NCBI RefSeq assembly: GCF_038561935.1
Contig: NZ_CP102770.1
Span: 4,712,001-4,776,000 of the forward strand
Direction: 5' to 3'
DNA from: Myxococcus stipitatus
Lineage (GTDB): Bacteria > Myxococcota > Myxococcia > Myxococcales > Myxococcaceae
DNA length: 64,000 bases
The notes beneath the pieces are model-generated. The model ran no database searches and had not been told where the DNA came from. It worked only from the letters and a program-made list of their open reading frames with translations. A program made the translations under genes and the position numbers. Positions 41,563-51,174 of the stretch are shown in pieces. Numbering within the stretch: position 1 is the stretch's first letter; each line of letters starts with the position of its first letter.

Positions 41563-42582
41563 GTGGCCGTGGAAACAACAGAGCAGACGCAAGAGGAGCT
41601 CATCCTGGGGTTCCTCGCGGAGAGCGGTGACGACTACACCTCGGGCGAGGCCCTGTCGGGCAAGCTGGGGCTCTCCCGCACGGCCGTCTGGAAGCGGGTG
41701 GAGGCGCTGCGCACCAAGGGCTACCGCATCGAGGCGGTCCCCGCACGGGGCTACCGGCTGGTGGAGGTGCCCGACCGCCTTACGTCGCTGGAGGTCTCCC
41801 CGCTGCTGGGGACCCGTGAGCTGGGCCGCACCCTCCACCACCACGCCGTGGTGGGCTCCACCAATGAAGTGGCCTTCCGGCTGGCGCAGGACGGGGCCGA
41901 GCACGGCGAGGTCGTGGTGGCCGAGCAGCAGACCTCCGGCAAGGGCCGCCGGGGGCGCGCCTGGGTGTCTCCGCCCGGGCTGAATCTGTACTTCTCCGCC
42001 ATCCTCCGCCCGGAGCTGCCGCCGCAGCGCGCCCCGGAGCTGACCCTCGTGGCGGCCGTGGCCCTGGCCGAGAACCTGCGCGAGTTCGGCGCCGACGCGG
42101 CCATCAAGTGGCCCAACGACGTGCAGATCTCCGGCCGCAAGGTGGCGGGCATCCTCACGGAGCTCTCCGCCGAGCCCGAGCGGGTCCACTTCGTCATCGT
42201 CGGCGTGGGGGTCAACCTGAACTGCCAGCTGGAGCACTTCCCCGAGGAGCTGCGGGAGACGGCCACGTCGGTGTCGCTGGCCCGAGGCGAGAAGGTGCAC
42301 CGGGCCCAGTTCGCCGCCGGCCTCTGGACGCGGATGGAGGAGTGGCTGGACCTCTACCTGGAGACGGGCTTCGACGCGGTGCGTGCCCGCTGGAAGGAGC
42401 TGTCCTCCACGCTGGGGCAGGACGTCCTGGTTCGTACGGACCGCAACGAGCTGCGAGGGCATGCGGTGGACATCGACCCGTCGGGGGCGCTGCTGGTCCG
42501 CACCGAGGCGGGGCAGGTGGAGCGGGTGCTCGCGGGCGACGTGGAGCAGCTGCGTCCCCGGCAGCCGCAGCGCCCGCGGTAG
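41563..42582 (+). CDS. birA: Biotin--acetyl-CoA-carboxylase ligase / repressor
   Basis: This 339-residue protein has an N-terminal winged helix (about 1-65, [22 protein letters not shown]) and a biotin-protein-ligase core with GSTNEVAF, the adenylation loop [26 protein letters not shown] and GVGVNLN, then a C-terminal SH3-like domain. It attaches biotin to the carboxyl carrier protein and, through the winged helix, may repress biotin genes. The start is a GTG at 41563 with GAGG seven bases upstream; a TTG at 41539 is possible. coaX lies 53 bases downstream, a common neighbourhood of birA and coaX. Length is normal for the group II BirA proteins. Confidence 0.92.
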   Translation: MAVETTEQTQEELILGFLAESGDDYTSGEALSGKLGLSRTAVWKRVEALRTKGYRIEAVPARGYRLVEVPDRLTSLEVSPLLGTRELGRTLHHHAVVGSTNEVAFRLAQDGAEHGEVVVAEQQTSGKGRRGRAWVSPPGLNLYFSAILRPELPPQRAPELTLVAAVALAENLREFGADAAIKWPNDVQISGRKVAGILTELSAEPERVHFVIVGVGVNLNCQLEHFPEELRETATSVSLARGEKVHRAQFAAGLWTRMEEWLDLYLETGFDAVRARWKELSSTLGQDVLVRTDRNELRGHAVDIDPSGALLVRTEAGQVERVLAGDVEQLRPRQPQRPR

Positions 42583-42635
42583 GGCCCGGCAAGTCGGCCC
42601 GCGAAGAGGCCCTTCGGAGTAGAGTGCGCGGCGTG

Positions 42636-43406
42636 ATGCTCCTGGCCATCGACGTTGGCAACACCAACACCGTTCTCGGAGTGTTCGAGGGCAGGAAGCT
42701 GCTCGACCACTGGCGCGTGGAGACGAGCACCCGGCGCACCTCGGACGAGTACGGCATCCTGGTGCGTCAGCTCTTCTCCCACAGCGGCATCGACGCGGCG
42801 AAGGTGCGCGCGGTGGCCGTGTCCAGCGTGGTGCCTCCGCTCCAGTTCAGCCTGGAGAAGATGAGCGAGCGCTACTTCCGCATGCGGCCCATGTTCGTGG
42901 GGCCCGGCGTGAAGACGGGCATGCCCATCCTCTACGACAACCCTCGCGAGGTGGGCGCGGACCGCATCGTCAACGCGGTGGCCGCGTTCGAGAAGCATCG
43001 CTCCGCGCTCATCGTCGTGGACTTCGGCACCGCGACGACGTTCGACGCCGTGTCCGCGCGAGGCGAGTACCTGGGCGGCTGCATCTGCCCGGGCATCAAC
43101 ATCTCCATGGAGGCCCTGTTCCAGAACGCCTCCAAGCTGCCGCGCGTGGAGTTCGTGCGGCCGCCCCATGTCATCGGGCGCAACACGGTGCACTCGATGC
43201 AGTCGGGGCTCTTCTACGGTTACGTCGGGATGGTGGACGGCATCTGCGCGCGCATGCAGACCGACCAGGGCCAGCCCGTGAAAGTGGTGGCCACCGGAGG
43301 GCTCGCACCGCTGGTGGCCAGTGGATCCAAGGCCATCCACGAAGTGGACGAGTTCCTCACGCTCGAGGGCCTGCGCATCATCTACGGAAGGAATCACGCG
43401 ACATGA
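42636..43406 (+). CDS. coaX: Type III pantothenate kinase
   Basis: This 256-residue enzyme phosphorylates pantothenate at the start of coenzyme A synthesis. It has the ASKHA-fold marks of the CoaX family: [12 protein letters not shown], the [13 protein letters not shown] segment, [12 protein letters not shown] and [11 protein letters not shown], and LEGLRIIYG near the end. Type III enzymes are not inhibited by CoA and need a monovalent cation. ATG 42636 was chosen; GTG 42633 is just upstream. The coaX stop overlaps the next gene's start (ATGA). Confidence 0.94.
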   Translation: MLLAIDVGNTNTVLGVFEGRKLLDHWRVETSTRRTSDEYGILVRQLFSHSGIDAAKVRAVAVSSVVPPLQFSLEKMSERYFRMRPMFVGPGVKTGMPILYDNPREVGADRIVNAVAAFEKHRSALIVVDFGTATTFDAVSARGEYLGGCICPGINISMEALFQNASKLPRVEFVRPPHVIGRNTVHSMQSGLFYGYVGMVDGICARMQTDQGQPVKVVATGGLAPLVASGSKAIHEVDEFLTLEGLRIIYGRNHAT

Positions 43407-44545
43407 CGACCGCCGCCCCCGGCAACATCCCGGCGCCGCCTCCCGGCTGCCCCTTCAACGCGGAGTTCCTGCCGCCCAACCTGCGCAAGCACGTGGACCC
43501 CGCGGCGCCGGTGCCGCTGCGGATGATGGCCGCCAAGTCGCTCGTGCCGCTCGGCCCGTCGGACATGCTCGGCGCGCTCTTCATGCTGACGTTCGACGCG
43601 GACGCGGCGGTGCGCGAGACGGCGGCGAAGACCTCCGCGGCGCTCCCGGAGAAGATTCTCGGCTCCGCGCTGCGCGACGAGGAAGTGCAGCCGCAAGTGC
43701 TGGGCTACTTCCTGGGCCTGCTGAAGGAGAAGGACGCCTACGCTGAGATGCTCGTCCTCAATGCCAGCACGCCCGACGAGGCCGTCGCGGCGGTGGCTCG
43801 GGACTGCGGCCCGAAGCTGGCGGAGATCATCGGGCAGAACCAGCTCCGCCTGCTGCGCCACGAAGACATCCTGCGCAACCTCTGCTCCAACGCGCAGGCG
43901 CCGGTATCGCTCGTCGACGGCGTCTGTGACTTCGCGGTGCGCAGCGGGATGCAGCTGACGGACGTGCCGCAGATGAAGGCCGCGCGCGTGCGCCTGTTCG
44001 GCCCCGAGGCCGCGGAGACGCCGCCGGACCCGGGCCCCACGGCCGAGCAGGTCCTCCAGGAGATGGGGGGGGAGGTGTCGGACGAGAACGCCGCGCCGCT
44101 CGAGGAGGGCAAGCGCCTGACGCTGGCGCAGCGGCTGATGAAGATGTCCATCTCGGAGAAGATCAAGCTGGCGACGCTGGGCAACAAGGAGGCCCGCGGC
44201 GCGCTCATCCGGGACACCAACAAGCTGGTGGCCGTGGCCGTCATCCGCAGCCCGCGCATCACCGACGGCGAGGTGCTGTCGTGCGCGGCCAACCGGGCCA
44301 TCATGGAAGACGTCCTTCGCGTCATCTACAACAACCGCGAGTGGACGAAGAACATGAAGGTGAAGCTGGCCCTGGTGAAGAACCCCAAGGTGCCGCTCAC
44401 CGTCACGATGAAGTTCCTGAACGTGCTGCGCGACAACGAGCTCAAGGACTTGAGCCGCGACAAGAACGTGCCCGCGGCCGTGCAGCAGTTCGCCAAGAAG
44501 ATGCTGGAGAAGAAGACCACGCCCAAGCGGACCGACGACAAGTAG
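43403..44545 (+). CDS. Conserved helical-repeat protein, 380 aa
   Basis: I do not recognise a named family, but the helical blocks ([125 protein letters not shown]) repeat with spacing of 30-40 residues as in HEAT or DUF2336-type repeats. It lacks a signal peptide and is probably cytoplasmic. A Pro/Glu-rich insert at about 205-245 splits it. The ATG overlaps the coaX stop. The conserved pairing with birA and coaX in this order suggests it is a typical myxobacterial gene, but its role is unknown. Confidence 0.7.
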   Translation: MTTAAPGNIPAPPPGCPFNAEFLPPNLRKHVDPAAPVPLRMMAAKSLVPLGPSDMLGALFMLTFDADAAVRETAAKTSAALPEKILGSALRDEEVQPQVLGYFLGLLKEKDAYAEMLVLNASTPDEAVAAVARDCGPKLAEIIGQNQLRLLRHEDILRNLCSNAQAPVSLVDGVCDFAVRSGMQLTDVPQMKAARVRLFGPEAAETPPDPGPTAEQVLQEMGGEVSDENAAPLEEGKRLTLAQRLMKMSISEKIKLATLGNKEARGALIRDTNKLVAVAVIRSPRITDGEVLSCAANRAIMEDVLRVIYNNREWTKNMKVKLALVKNPKVPLTVTMKFLNVLRDNELKDLSRDKNVPAAVQQFAKKMLEKKTTPKRTDDK

Positions 44546-44557
44546 GCGTGGGGGAGG

Positions 44558-44606
44558 GGAGCCTCCTCGGAGGCTCCACCCGCCCCGGCGGGATGACTCG
44601 CCGGGG
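44558..44606. terminator. Two tandem hairpins between convergent genes
   Basis: GGAGCCTCC/GGAGGCTCC (44558-44566 and 44569-44577) and CCCCGGCG/CGCCGGGG (44583-44590 and 44599-44606) are exact stems, in the gap between the helical-repeat gene (ends 44545) and frzS (ends 44627). Stems without U-tract are typical here. They serve both converging transcripts. Confidence 0.65.
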
Positions 44607-44626
44607 AGGGGAGATGCTCGGACGGC

Positions 44627-46402
44627 TCAGGCGGCGGCTTCGTCGCTGTCCGCCACGGCCGAGGCCGGCTCTTCCAGGAGTTGCTGGGCGATGACGAGCG
44701 CCTTCTTCGTCTTCTCGCGCAGCTTCTCCTCGCTCTTGATGCGCGCGTAGAGCTTCGTCACACGCTCGTCGTTGCGGACGGCGGTGGCCTCCAGTTCGGC
44801 GATGCGCTTGCGCAGCTCGTCGGCTTCGTCCGCCGCGCGCGTGGCCTGCTCGGACAGCTCCGCCTGCGCCTGCTCGAGCTGACCGCGCAGCTCCTCGGTC
44901 TCGCTCTGCGCGGTCTCCACCTGGGCGCGCAGGGCGTCCGCCTCCTCGCGCGCGGTCTGCACCTCCATCTCGAGCTGACCGGTGCGGTTGCGCAGCTCCT
45001 CCAGCTCGGCGTTGAGGCCGGCCGTCTGCGCATTCAGCTGGTCCAGCTCTTCCTGGAGGGTGGTGAGCCGCGCGGTGGCGCCGCGAGACTCTTCCTTGGC
45101 GGTGGCGAGCTGCTGGTCCACGCGCTTGCGCTCGGCGGTGAGTGTGTCCGCGCGGGTGGTGAGCGTCTTGATCTGCGCGTCGCGCCGGGCAATCTCCGAC
45201 TCGCTCGAGCTGGCCTTCTGCTCCAGCTCCAGGTGCTGATCCTTCAGCTCGATGATCTCCTGGTCCTTCTGGTTCAGCTCCGACTTGAGCCGCAGGATCT
45301 CCTTGTCGCGCTTGTTGACGGCATCGCGCAGGGCGAAGGTGTCCTTGTCGTTCTTCCCCGACGAGGCCCGCGCCGTCTCCAGCTCGGTGGACTTGGACTC
45401 GAGCTCGACCTCGAGCTCCCGCACGCGGTCCTCGGCCTGGGCGGACGCGCCACGCGAGTCCTCCAGGGACGCCTGGAGCTCCGCGACCTTCGCGCGCAGG
45501 TTGCGCAGCTCGGCCGCGTCGGCGGCGGAGGTGACCGGGGCGGCCGGCGTGGAGACCACGGGCGCGCTGACGGGGGCCCGCGTGGGCGTCGTCGGCGGCG
45601 TGCGCGCGGGCGGCGTGGAGGGCTTCGCCGGCTCGATGACCTTCAGCGCGGGCGGAGGCGCGGCGGGCACGGGAACGAAGCCCACCACCGTCTTCTCGGA
45701 GTCATCCAGCGCGTCGAGCGCGTCGTCCGCGTCCGAGCCGAGCGAGTCCAGCGTGGAGAAGTCCTCCTCCACACCCACGCCTTCCACCACGGCGTCGGGC
45801 GGTGCCTCGACGGGCTCCTCGACCAGCGAGACGGGCTCGGACTCCAGCTCCGGCTCCGGCGAGGACATGTCGTTGAAGGCCGCGTCCAGGTCCAGCTCTT
45901 CCCCGGCGACGGCGGGCTCCTCGCCCGTGTCCACGGAGATCTCCTCGCCGAAGTCCGCGGTCATCGGCTCATCGCCGAGTGCATCCAGGGTGAGGCTCTC
46001 GTCCACCACGTCCTCGGAGACGGGCGGCTCAGGGAAGCCGATCAACGCTCCCACGCGCTCGGTGAGCAGCTGCGCGTCGACAGGCATGGCCACGTACTCG
46101 TCGGCGTGGGCCTTCAGCTTGCGGTGCTGCGCGAAGCCATCCGGGTTGCCGACGATGACGATGGGGACGTTCTTGAGGTCGTCGTCCTTCTTCAGCTTGC
46201 CGCAGATGAGGTAGCCGTTCTGCCCCGCGGACAGCTCCACCGCGAGCACGACGAGCTGGGGCCGGTCCCGGCGAATCTGCTCCACGCTGCCCTTGCCGTC
46301 CGCGGTGTCTTCAACCGTGAAGCCCCGTCCCTCCAGGACGGGACGCAGGGTGGCGGCGAGGGCGGTGTCGCTCTTTTCGACGATCAGGATTTTCTTGGAC
46401 AT
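44627..46402 (-). CDS. frzS: FrzS: pseudo-receiver with long coiled coil
   Basis: FrzS is a polarity protein required for type IV pilus (social) motility in Myxococcus xanthus; it localises to cell poles and moves between them at reversals. Residues 1-120 form a receiver fold (MSKKILIVEKSDTAL...VVLAVELSAGQNGYLICGKLKKDDDLK), but the phospho-acceptor position is Ala54, so it cannot be phosphorylated in the normal way; this is also so in the M. xanthus protein. A Pro/Glu-rich linker covers about 125-300, then an almost unbroken coiled coil to about 570. ATG 46402 starts the protein with MSKKIL as in M. xanthus. Length 591 is slightly longer than the 555 known for that species. The gene is near the frz operon. 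Confidence 0.93.
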   Translation of the reverse strand: MSKKILIVEKSDTALAATLRPVLEGRGFTVEDTADGKGSVEQIRRDRPQLVVLAVELSAGQNGYLICGKLKKDDDLKNVPIVIVGNPDGFAQHRKLKAHADEYVAMPVDAQLLTERVGALIGFPEPPVSEDVVDESLTLDALGDEPMTADFGEEISVDTGEEPAVAGEELDLDAAFNDMSSPEPELESEPVSLVEEPVEAPPDAVVEGVGVEEDFSTLDSLGSDADDALDALDDSEKTVVGFVPVPAAPPPALKVIEPAKPSTPPARTPPTTPTRAPVSAPVVSTPAAPVTSAADAAELRNLRAKVAELQASLEDSRGASAQAEDRVRELEVELESKSTELETARASSGKNDKDTFALRDAVNKRDKEILRLKSELNQKDQEIIELKDQHLELEQKASSSESEIARRDAQIKTLTTRADTLTAERKRVDQQLATAKEESRGATARLTTLQEELDQLNAQTAGLNAELEELRNRTGQLEMEVQTAREEADALRAQVETAQSETEELRGQLEQAQAELSEQATRAADEADELRKRIAELEATAVRNDERVTKLYARIKSEEKLREKTKKALVIAQQLLEEPASAVADSDEAAA

Positions 46403-46693
46403 GTAGGAACGGCCCGACCTGGGTGCGGCGCGCGCGGGCGCCACGAGTGACGGTGGCGCGCGAGGAAAGAAGCATCGTCGAGGCTATCGGCCATGTCAGG
46501 GACCGTCAAATGTTCGGGCCGTACCGAACTCCCCTGGCGGACGCTCTGGCCAGCACTCGCGAAACGACCTGCTACAGCTTCCGGAGACGGCGACGAGCGC
46601 GTTTGCGCGCTCCAGTCGCGGGGAGTGTCCGGTACGCATCACGCGCCTGGCTGGAGAGCAGCTTGGCGGCGCGCCGCACGTGAGAAGGGCTGC

Positions 46694-47575
46694 TCAGGGA
46701 TACGAAGCCGGCTCGGCGGAGACCGCGGGGTGGACGCGCTGAGGACGGGGGAGCGTCTGGTACGAGTACTCACCGTCGGACGACTCCATCGGCAGCGGGT
46801 TGCTGGCCACCGTGGCCCCGCGCTCGCGCTCATCGAGCATGCGGAGGATGTCGTGCTCGTCCATGTCGGTGACCATCTCGTAGACGACTTCCTGGTCCCG
46901 CCACGTGACGATGTTGAAGCCCTGCGCGGAGTCCACCTCCACCGCCGGGAGCGCCTGGGGCTTGGGACCTTCCTCGTCGGGGACGACGAAGACGCCGAGC
47001 CTGCGGCTGGGCTCCCCGTCGTTGGGGAGGGTCTCGTAGCTGATGTACGCGACCTCGCGCCCGTTGAGGATGGAGATGCGGCCCCCCAGCGGCTTGGCCT
47101 TGGGGAGCTGGGGCAGGGCGACGCGCGGGTCCACCTTGCCCTTGAACCACGTCTCCAGCTGCTCCGGCGCGGACGACGCGATCTCGAACGGGAGCGCTCG
47201 CGAGTGCCGGCGGACGATTTCGTCCCGCGCCAAGCGCTGACGCTGGGCTTCGCGGAGCATCAGCCAGCCGCTGCCCACCGTCATCACCACGAGGGCGACG
47301 GCGCCCGCCCGCAGCCAGACGCCGTACTGTGCGCGGCGGTGCTCCTTGTGGAGCCCCTGCGCGATGCCCGCGCGCAAGGAGGCTGGCGCGCGCATCTGCT
47401 GCACGGAGTGACGCGCGGCCCGGCGCAGGGCGGAGCGCATGTTCCGCTCGTCCTCCACACGGCGCCGGCAAGGGGGGCACGCGGCGAGGTGGGATTCGAG
47501 GTCGACCCGCTCCTCCGGCTGAAATTCGCCGTCGAGGTACGGATACAGAAGCCGTTCGAGTTCCTGGCAGGTCAT
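46694..47575 (-). CDS. Anti-sigma factor with zinc-binding motif
   Basis: Residues of about 1-40 form a zinc-binding anti-sigma domain (MTCQELERLLYPYLDG and HLAACPPCRRRV; H-x3-C-x2-C plus the upstream Cys), followed by an Arg-rich helix, one membrane segment (about 88-108) and a periplasmic domain of about 180 residues. It should bind and silence the ECF sigma factor encoded just upstream and release it on an envelope signal. It follows the sigma gene by 23 bases. The periplasmic part contains WFKGKVDPRVALPQLPKAKPLGGRI, as in several heavy-metal or oxidative-stress anti-sigma factors, but no sensor is certain. Confidence 0.87.
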   Translation of the reverse strand: MTCQELERLLYPYLDGEFQPEERVDLESHLAACPPCRRRVEDERNMRSALRRAARHSVQQMRAPASLRAGIAQGLHKEHRRAQYGVWLRAGAVALVVMTVGSGWLMLREAQRQRLARDEIVRRHSRALPFEIASSAPEQLETWFKGKVDPRVALPQLPKAKPLGGRISILNGREVAYISYETLPNDGEPSRRLGVFVVPDEEGPKPQALPAVEVDSAQGFNIVTWRDQEVVYEMVTDMDEHDILRMLDERERGATVASNPLPMESSDGEYSYQTLPRPQRVHPAVSAEPASYP

Positions 47576-47598
47576 GGGCGCGCGGTAGGAACCTGTTT

Positions 47599-48240
47599 CT
47601 AGCCCGTCTTCTTCCTTTGACGATACTCTTCCAGGTTCGCGGGGGCGCCTTCCGAGTCACCCTCGTGCCGGAAGACACCCTGGCCCACCGCGTACTCGCG
47701 CAGCGTCTTCTGCAGAAGCTTGCGGCCGCGGAACAGCCGGCTCATGACCGTGCCGACGGGGCACTCGAGAATCTCGGCGATCTCCTTGTAGGAGAACTCC
47801 TGGAGGTCCGCGAGGATGACCACCAGCCGGAAGTCGATGGGCAACGAGTCGATGGCGCGCAGCACGTCGTCCGACAGGAGTCGGTCGAAGAAGTACTGCT
47901 CCGGGTTGGCCGCGAAGTCCGTCGCGTCCCGGCTCACGAAGCGCTCATGCACCGCCTCGCGCTCCACGCCCTCCACCACCGTGCGCTCCTTCACCTTCCG
48001 CCGGTAGCGGTTGATGAAGGTGTTGGTGAGGATCTTGAAGAGCCAGGCCTTGATGTTGGTGCCCCGCTCGAACTTGTCGAAGAAGCGGTAGGCCCTCATG
48101 CAGGTGTCCTGCACCAGGTCCTCGGCGTCCCGCTCATTCTTCGTCAGCCGCAAGGCCGCCGAATACAGCGGGTCGAGGTGGGCCAGCGCCAGCTCTTCGA
48201 ATTCCTGCTTCGTCCGGTTGGGTTGTCTGAAATCCAACAT
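47599..48240 (-). CDS. rpoE1: ECF sigma factor (RpoE1 type)
   Basis: This 213-residue protein has sigma regions 2 ([57 protein letters not shown]) and 4 ([48 protein letters not shown]) and an extended C-terminal helix. Location near frz genes and the sequence type match RpoE1 of Myxococcus xanthus, which affects motility behaviour. ATG 48240 was chosen ([10 protein letters not shown]), with GGAAGG six bases upstream. The anti-sigma gene follows directly. The upstream region (48241-48417) contains a 12-bp palindrome at 48376 and a terminator of ald; a promoter cannot be placed firmly. The symbol is from my memory of the M. xanthus order. Confidence 0.82.
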   Translation of the reverse strand: MLDFRQPNRTKQEFEELALAHLDPLYSAALRLTKNERDAEDLVQDTCMRAYRFFDKFERGTNIKAWLFKILTNTFINRYRRKVKERTVVEGVEREAVHERFVSRDATDFAANPEQYFFDRLLSDDVLRAIDSLPIDFRLVVILADLQEFSYKEIAEILECPVGTVMSRLFRGRKLLQKTLREYAVGQGVFRHEGDSEGAPANLEEYRQRKKTG

Positions 48241-48375
48241 GTCCCGCCTTCCAAAGGCCCGAAACAAAAGGGGAATGAGTTGTCGCTTGCCCATCAATGT
48301 ATGCATGGGAACAGACCCAGCAACAACCACTTCCCCGTCATACCCGCCCGTCCGCTTGCTTCGGGTACGCCCTAC

Positions 48376-48387
48376 ACCGGGCCCGGT
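48376..48387. promoter_or_regulatory. 12-bp palindrome upstream of sigma gene
   Basis: ACCGGGCCCGGT (48376-48387) is a perfect palindrome, about 136 bases upstream of the sigma-factor start and beyond the ald terminator. In GC-rich DNA such a palindrome can occur by chance, so this is a weak operator candidate. Confidence 0.3.
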
Positions 48388-48417
48388 TGATTATTCCCGG
48401 CCCTCTTCAATAACGAA

Positions 48418-48451
48418 GGGGAGGCCGGATGTCCGTCATCCGAGCCTCCCC
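48418..48451 (-). terminator. Terminator of ald
   Basis: GGGGAGGCCGGATG (48418-48431) pairs with CATCCG-A-GCCTCCCC (48437-48451) with one bulged base and a five-base loop. It lies 37 bases beyond the stop of the minus-strand ald gene and is followed on that strand by TTCGTTATT, the nearest to a U-tract seen in this window. Confidence 0.75.
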
Positions 48452-48488
48452 TCCAGGTAGGGCCTGGGCTGTCAGCCCGGTGGGCGGC

Positions 48489-49613
48489 CTACTTGCGGCT
48501 CATGGCCTCGGAGATGGACACGTAGGGGTAGCCCATGTCCTTGGCGACGGCCTCGTACGTGACGTGGCCGTTGTAGGTGTTCATCGCACGCGCCAGCGCC
48601 GGGTCCGACTTCACGGCCTCCACCAGGCCCATGTCGGCGATCTTCCGCGCGTAGGGACGGGTGGTGTTGGTGAGGGCGTAGGTCGACGTCTGGGGGACGG
48701 CGCCCGGCATGTTGGCCACGCAGTAGTGGACCACGCCGTGGACGACGAACGTCGGGTTGTCGTGGGTGGTGGGCTTGCAGGTCTCGATGCAGCCACCCTG
48801 GTCCACGGCCACGTCGACGACGACGGAGCCCGGGGACATCTCCGCGATGAGTGCCTCGGAGACGAGCTTGGGCGCCTTGCCGCCGGGGATGAGCACCGCG
48901 CCGACGACCAGGTCCGCCTCGCGCACCGACTTGGAGATGTTCTCCGAGTCGGAGGCCAGCACGGTGACGCGGCCGAGGAACACGTCGTCCAGGTAGGTGA
49001 GGCGCTCCAGGTTGACGTCGAGGATGGTGACCTCGGCGCCCATGCCCACCGCCACCTTGGCGGCGCAGAGGCCGACGACGCCACCGCCGATGATGACCAC
49101 GCGGCCACGGCGCACGCCGGGCACGCCGCCCAGCAGGATGCCCTTGCCACCGTGGGCCTTCTCCAGGCTCGCGGCGCCCACCTGGATGGCCATCTTGCCG
49201 GCCACCTCGCTCATGGGCTTGAGCAGGGGGAGGCTGCCGTCATCCAGCTGCAGCGTCTCGTACGCGACGGCCGCCGCCTTCTTCTTCACCAGCGTCTTCG
49301 TCAACTCGGGGTCGACGCCGGCCAGGTGGAAGTACGTGTAGATGATCTGGTTGGGCTGGATGCGCTCGTACTCGGGCGCAATGGGCTCCTTCACCTTGAC
49401 GATCATCTCCGCGCGCTTCCAGACCTCGTCCGCGCTGGCGACAATCTGCGCACCGACACGCTGGTATTCAGAGTCGGGGATGCCGGAGCCGACACCAGCG
49501 TTCGTCTCGACCAGCACCGTGTGGCCAGCGCTCGTGAGCGCGCGCACGCCCGCGGGCACCATGCCGACGCGGTACTCACGGGTTTTGATCTCCTTGGGAA
49601 CTCCGACGATCAC
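48489..49613 (-). CDS. ald: Alanine dehydrogenase
   Basis: This 374-residue enzyme interconverts L-alanine and pyruvate plus ammonia with NAD. Catalytic residues are in place: Lys75 (VKVKEP) and His96 (YTYFHLAG), numbered exactly as in Bacillus and Mycobacterium enzymes. The NAD-binding turn reads [13 protein letters not shown] and the C-terminal DQGGC and NMPGAVP motifs are present. Length is normal (about 371). It lies between the sigma factor operon and the radical SAM gene but is independently terminated. In myxobacteria, alanine metabolism is linked to amino-acid-based growth. The start ATG at 49613 is clear. Confidence 0.95.
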   Translation of the reverse strand: MIVGVPKEIKTREYRVGMVPAGVRALTSAGHTVLVETNAGVGSGIPDSEYQRVGAQIVASADEVWKRAEMIVKVKEPIAPEYERIQPNQIIYTYFHLAGVDPELTKTLVKKKAAAVAYETLQLDDGSLPLLKPMSEVAGKMAIQVGAASLEKAHGGKGILLGGVPGVRRGRVVIIGGGVVGLCAAKVAVGMGAEVTILDVNLERLTYLDDVFLGRVTVLASDSENISKSVREADLVVGAVLIPGGKAPKLVSEALIAEMSPGSVVVDVAVDQGGCIETCKPTTHDNPTFVVHGVVHYCVANMPGAVPQTSTYALTNTTRPYARKIADMGLVEAVKSDPALARAMNTYNGHVTYEAVAKDMGYPYVSISEAMSRK

Positions 49614-49817
49614 GACTGCCTCCAGAGAGGGGACTCAAAAAAGCGCGCGGACCCTAACGAGGGGCCCCGAGGGAATCAAGGCATCCACCGTAGCGTCACA
49701 CATGTCTCCGGTGAGCCTGGGTTACCCCTGAGGGTTGACGCGTGGCGTTCAACGCAATGCGTCTCATGGCGCTTCGACGTCGAAAGAAACAAGGGGCTGG
49801 TGGTAGTTAGCGTCCGC

Positions 49818-51122
49818 ATGACGTCCTCGCTGAAGCTGCTGTTCGCCGACCCCAAGGGGCGGGTGATGGAGCATCCCTACCTGCTGGCCACGCTGCGCAG
49901 TGGGGAGGAGCTCGTTCCGCCGCAGGACAAGCCCATCCCGCTGCCGTCCGCGGGGAAGCTGGTCCACCTGCCGGGCAGGCTCCCGGTCGGCATCCACCCC
50001 AAGACGGGGGAGATGGAGCTGGTGCGGGAGATGAACGTGGGCGGCAAGTCGTTCATCCCCAATGCCGTCGGGGCGCTCCTGCCACCGGGTTACACGCGGA
50101 CCTTCCTGCCGGGCGAGGTGAAGGGCGACGGGCCGGTGCTGCCTCAGTGGGCGTACACGGCGGCGGCGTGGGGCAAGGATGGGCCCGTGGCGTGGGCCAT
50201 CCACACGGACCGCCGCTCGCATTGGGACCCGGAGCGCTACTCCACGCCGGACATGAAGGCGCTGGTGACCGAGCACATGGCGCGCTTCCCGGACAACCGG
50301 GTGCTCAAGCAGCTGAAGACGTGCGCGCTGCTGTATCGCTGCTTCACGTCGCAGAACACCTTCTACGTCCGCGACGAGGCGGCCATCCCCGCGTCGGTGA
50401 TGTGCAACGCGCGCTGCGTGGGCTGCATCTCGGACCAGCCCGCGGATGGCCCTCCGGCGTCACACGAGCGCATGGATGACGGGCCCACCGGGGAGGAGAT
50501 GGGCGCCATCGGCCTGTTCCATCTGGAGAACGCGCCGGGCCGCACCATGGTGAGCTTCGGTCAGGGCTGCGAGGGCGAGCCGCTCACGCGCTGGAAGCAG
50601 ATCGCGGAGGCCATCCGCTACATGCGCGAGCGCACGCAGAAGGGCTCCATCAACATCAACACCAACGCGAGCCTCACGAAGGGGCTGGAGGCGCTGCTCG
50701 ACGCGGGCCTGGACGCCGTGCGCGTGTCGCTCAACTCGGCGTCGAAGGGGCTCTACGAGGCCTATTACAAGCCGGTGAAGTACGGCTGGGAGGACGTCGA
50801 GGCGTCCATCGCGCTCGCGCGGGAGCGGGGCGCATACCTGGCGCTCAACCTGCTCCTGTTCCCCGGCGTCACGGACCGCGAGGGCGAGGTGAAGGCCCTG
50901 GAGCGGCTGGTGAAGAAGTACAAGGTGGACCAGGTGCAGACGCGCTCGCTGGCCATCGACCCGCTCCAGTACCTGGAGGCGGCGCGGGACGTGGGGGCGG
51001 GTGGAGAGGCGGTGGGCGTGCGCACGCTGCTCAACCGCCTGAAGGCCGCGCGGCCCGGGCTCATCATCGGCAACTTCGCGCGGGGCCTGGAGGAGCGGGA
51101 GAACGCGGCCGGGCGCCGGTAG
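49818..51122 (+). CDS. Radical SAM protein, 434 aa
   Basis: The iron-sulfur motif C-x3-C-x2-C is at Cys196, Cys200 and Cys203 (CNARCVGC); then NINTNASLTKGLEALLDAGLDAVRVSLNSASKGLYEAYYKPV, as in the radical SAM core, and a C-terminal TIM-barrel part. The N-terminal 190 residues are unlike common radical SAM extensions. It should cleave S-adenosylmethionine to a 5'-deoxyadenosyl radical, but the substrate is unknown. Start is uncertain: ATG 49818 has no strong ribosome-binding site, while GTG 49800 has AAGGGG three bases upstream. It is divergent from ald (204 bases) and convergent with frzZ. Confidence 0.87.
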   Translation: MTSSLKLLFADPKGRVMEHPYLLATLRSGEELVPPQDKPIPLPSAGKLVHLPGRLPVGIHPKTGEMELVREMNVGGKSFIPNAVGALLPPGYTRTFLPGEVKGDGPVLPQWAYTAAAWGKDGPVAWAIHTDRRSHWDPERYSTPDMKALVTEHMARFPDNRVLKQLKTCALLYRCFTSQNTFYVRDEAAIPASVMCNARCVGCISDQPADGPPASHERMDDGPTGEEMGAIGLFHLENAPGRTMVSFGQGCEGEPLTRWKQIAEAIRYMRERTQKGSININTNASLTKGLEALLDAGLDAVRVSLNSASKGLYEAYYKPVKYGWEDVEASIALARERGAYLALNLLLFPGVTDREGEVKALERLVKKYKVDQVQTRSLAIDPLQYLEAARDVGAGGEAVGVRTLLNRLKAARPGLIIGNFARGLEERENAAGRR

Positions 51123-51135
51123 GGAGGAGGGGGGC

Positions 51136-51148
51136 GGGGCTCAGCCCC
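51136..51148. terminator. Small hairpin between convergent radical SAM gene and frzZ
   Basis: GGGGC (51136-51140) pairs with GCCCC (51144-51148) around a three-base loop, 13 bases after the radical SAM stop; CTTGTG follows. A weak terminator candidate in the 52-base convergent gap. Confidence 0.35.
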
Positions 51149-51174
51149 CTTGTGCGGCTCGAGGGGGACGAGGA

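Noticed and set aside
44627-46402. FrzS receiver as a functional phospho-acceptor
   Set aside because: The acceptor position is Ala54, and the family is known to be a pseudo-receiver.
46423-46683. 86-codon open frame between frzS and the anti-sigma gene
   Set aside because: It is Arg-rich with no ribosome-binding site or homologous motif; the gap also has a short hairpin (46595-46612) but nothing more.
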